Made by a program: the position numbers and the translations under genes. Of a stretch of DNA of 64,000 bases, positions 63,563 to 64,000 are shown piece by piece (the first letter of the stretch is position 1; each line of letters opens with the position of its first letter). Under the pieces are notes generated by a model. It did not search any database. It saw only the letters and a program-made list of their open reading frames with translations, and was not told where the DNA came from. The stretch spans positions 1 through 64,000 of the forward strand of contig JACXUM010000002.1 in NCBI GenBank assembly GCA_014763895.1. Direction: 5' to 3'. This DNA comes from Campylobacterales bacterium. Its GTDB lineage: Bacteria; Campylobacterota; Campylobacteria; Campylobacterales; Sulfurovaceae.

Positions 63563-64000
63563 ATGAAACTCCAAGAAGTGTATACCTTTCTTGACCAGAT
63601 AAGTCCTTTTGCGCTTCAGGAAAAATGGGACAATTCAGGGTTGATCATAGGTGATATGAACAGAGAGGTTTCACAGGTCGTTGTTTCATTGGATATTGAT
63701 GAGACAATGATTGAACAAACGCCGGAGGGATCACTTTTCATCATACACCATCCGTTGATATTTGGAAAACTTTCCAAACTGGACTTTTCAGTTTATCCTT
63801 CAAATCTGATTGAAAAGTTGATCTTGAAAAAACACTCCCTTATAGCGATGCATACCAATTTTGACCAAACCCATCTTAATAAATATGTGTTCGAAAAGAT
63901 TTTGGGTTTGACACTCGTAGAACAAGATCCCTTTGTGTGTGTTGCAAAAGGAGAATGGGGATATGAAGAACTTTTGGCATTAGTCAAAGAAAAGCTGTCA
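63563..64000 (+). CDS. Nif3-like dinuclear metal centre protein (cut by window end)
   Basis: Partial gene, missing from the track because it has no stop here. ATG at 63563 after AAAAGGAATAG. It starts MKLQEVYTFLDQISPFALQE, with KWDNSGLIIGD and the metal-binding SLFIIHHPLIFG (double His) typical of the Nif3/YbgI family, and continues with HTNFDQTHLNKYVFEKILG. About 146 codons are seen. Members are hexameric metal-binding proteins with debated function, sometimes called GTP cyclohydrolase I type 2. The rest is beyond the window. Confidence 0.9.
   Translation, partial: MKLQEVYTFLDQISPFALQEKWDNSGLIIGDMNREVSQVVVSLDIDETMIEQTPEGSLFIIHHPLIFGKLSKLDFSVYPSNLIEKLILKKHSLIAMHTNFDQTHLNKYVFEKILGLTLVEQDPFVCVAKGEWGYEELLALVKEKLS

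Noticed and set aside
1-64000. CRISPR array, rRNA or tRNA genes
   Set aside because: I saw no regularly spaced repeats, no rRNA sequence and no complete tRNA on either strand by reading. A dedicated scan could not be run.

Overview
The window is a 64 kb piece of an AT-leaning bacterial chromosome, almost certainly from the Campylobacterota (Epsilonproteobacteria), most likely a Sulfurovum- or Sulfurimonas-like lineage. The evidence is gene order and protein type. The runs alaS-maf-bioF-pbp1A, rpmE-rsmI-rlmB, rpsB-tsf, trxA-trxB, dapB-purF and the SPFH protein next to ilvE match what I remember of Helicobacter and Campylobacter genomes. Other clues are the three-gene bc1 complex with a diheme cytochrome c1, the bifunctional HisIE, a PHP-type histidinol phosphatase, and promoters that often show a clear extended -10 without an obvious -35. 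Genus-level placement is inference.

Layout. 1-5.1 kb is an accessory patch. It holds a SulP anion transporter, an N-terminally truncated IS256-type transposase, an AbiE toxin-antitoxin pair whose toxin gene now ends inside the transposase remnant, an orphan 105-aa ORF, and a broken RHS-repeat core fragment between short direct repeats. 5.1-8.9 kb holds a PseG/MurG-like protein and the bc1 complex genes petABC, closed by a strong terminator. 8.9-13.2 kb holds molybdopterin and 7-deazaguanine biosynthesis (moaA, queE, queD; moeA on the other strand) and a lipoprotein cytochrome c. 13.2-24.1 kb holds rRNA methyltransferases (rsmE, rsmI, rlmB), L31 behind a structured leader, an aminotransferase, homoserine dehydrogenase, YajQ, a Cys-type formate dehydrogenase and YraN. 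24.1-38.5 kb holds a glycosyltransferase, a PhyH oxygenase, trxA, trxB, dapB, purF, a radical SAM protein, a secreted Hsp20-like protein, hisIE, an SPFH protein, ilvE, an aldehyde dehydrogenase, DUF420 and DUF523 proteins and a Deg-like protease.

38.6-40.0 kb is a second accessory spot: a RelB/RelE-like toxin-antitoxin cassette tightly enclosed by about 27-bp imperfect inverted repeats, followed by an outer-membrane beta-barrel gene broken by a nonsense codon and a frameshift. 40.1-64 kb is housekeeping: bcp, rpsB-tsf, a LolD-like ATPase, prfB, panC, ftsI, ftsW, murG, alaS, maf, bioF, pbp1A, glnA, a PHP phosphatase, a U32 protein, purE, glyQ, and a Nif3-like gene cut by the window end.

The housekeeping genes cover respiration (bc1, cytochrome c, formate oxidation), peptidoglycan synthesis and division (ftsI, ftsW, murG, pbp1A), translation (rpsB, tsf, prfB, alaS, glyQ, L31 and rRNA modification) and amino acid, cofactor and purine synthesis. 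I saw no rRNA, tRNA or CRISPR array. No large novel system stands out. The most unusual items are the repeat-bounded toxin-antitoxin cassette, the AbiE/IS256 junction, the structured L31 leader, and an intergenic repeat present at 21.1 and 63.4 kb.
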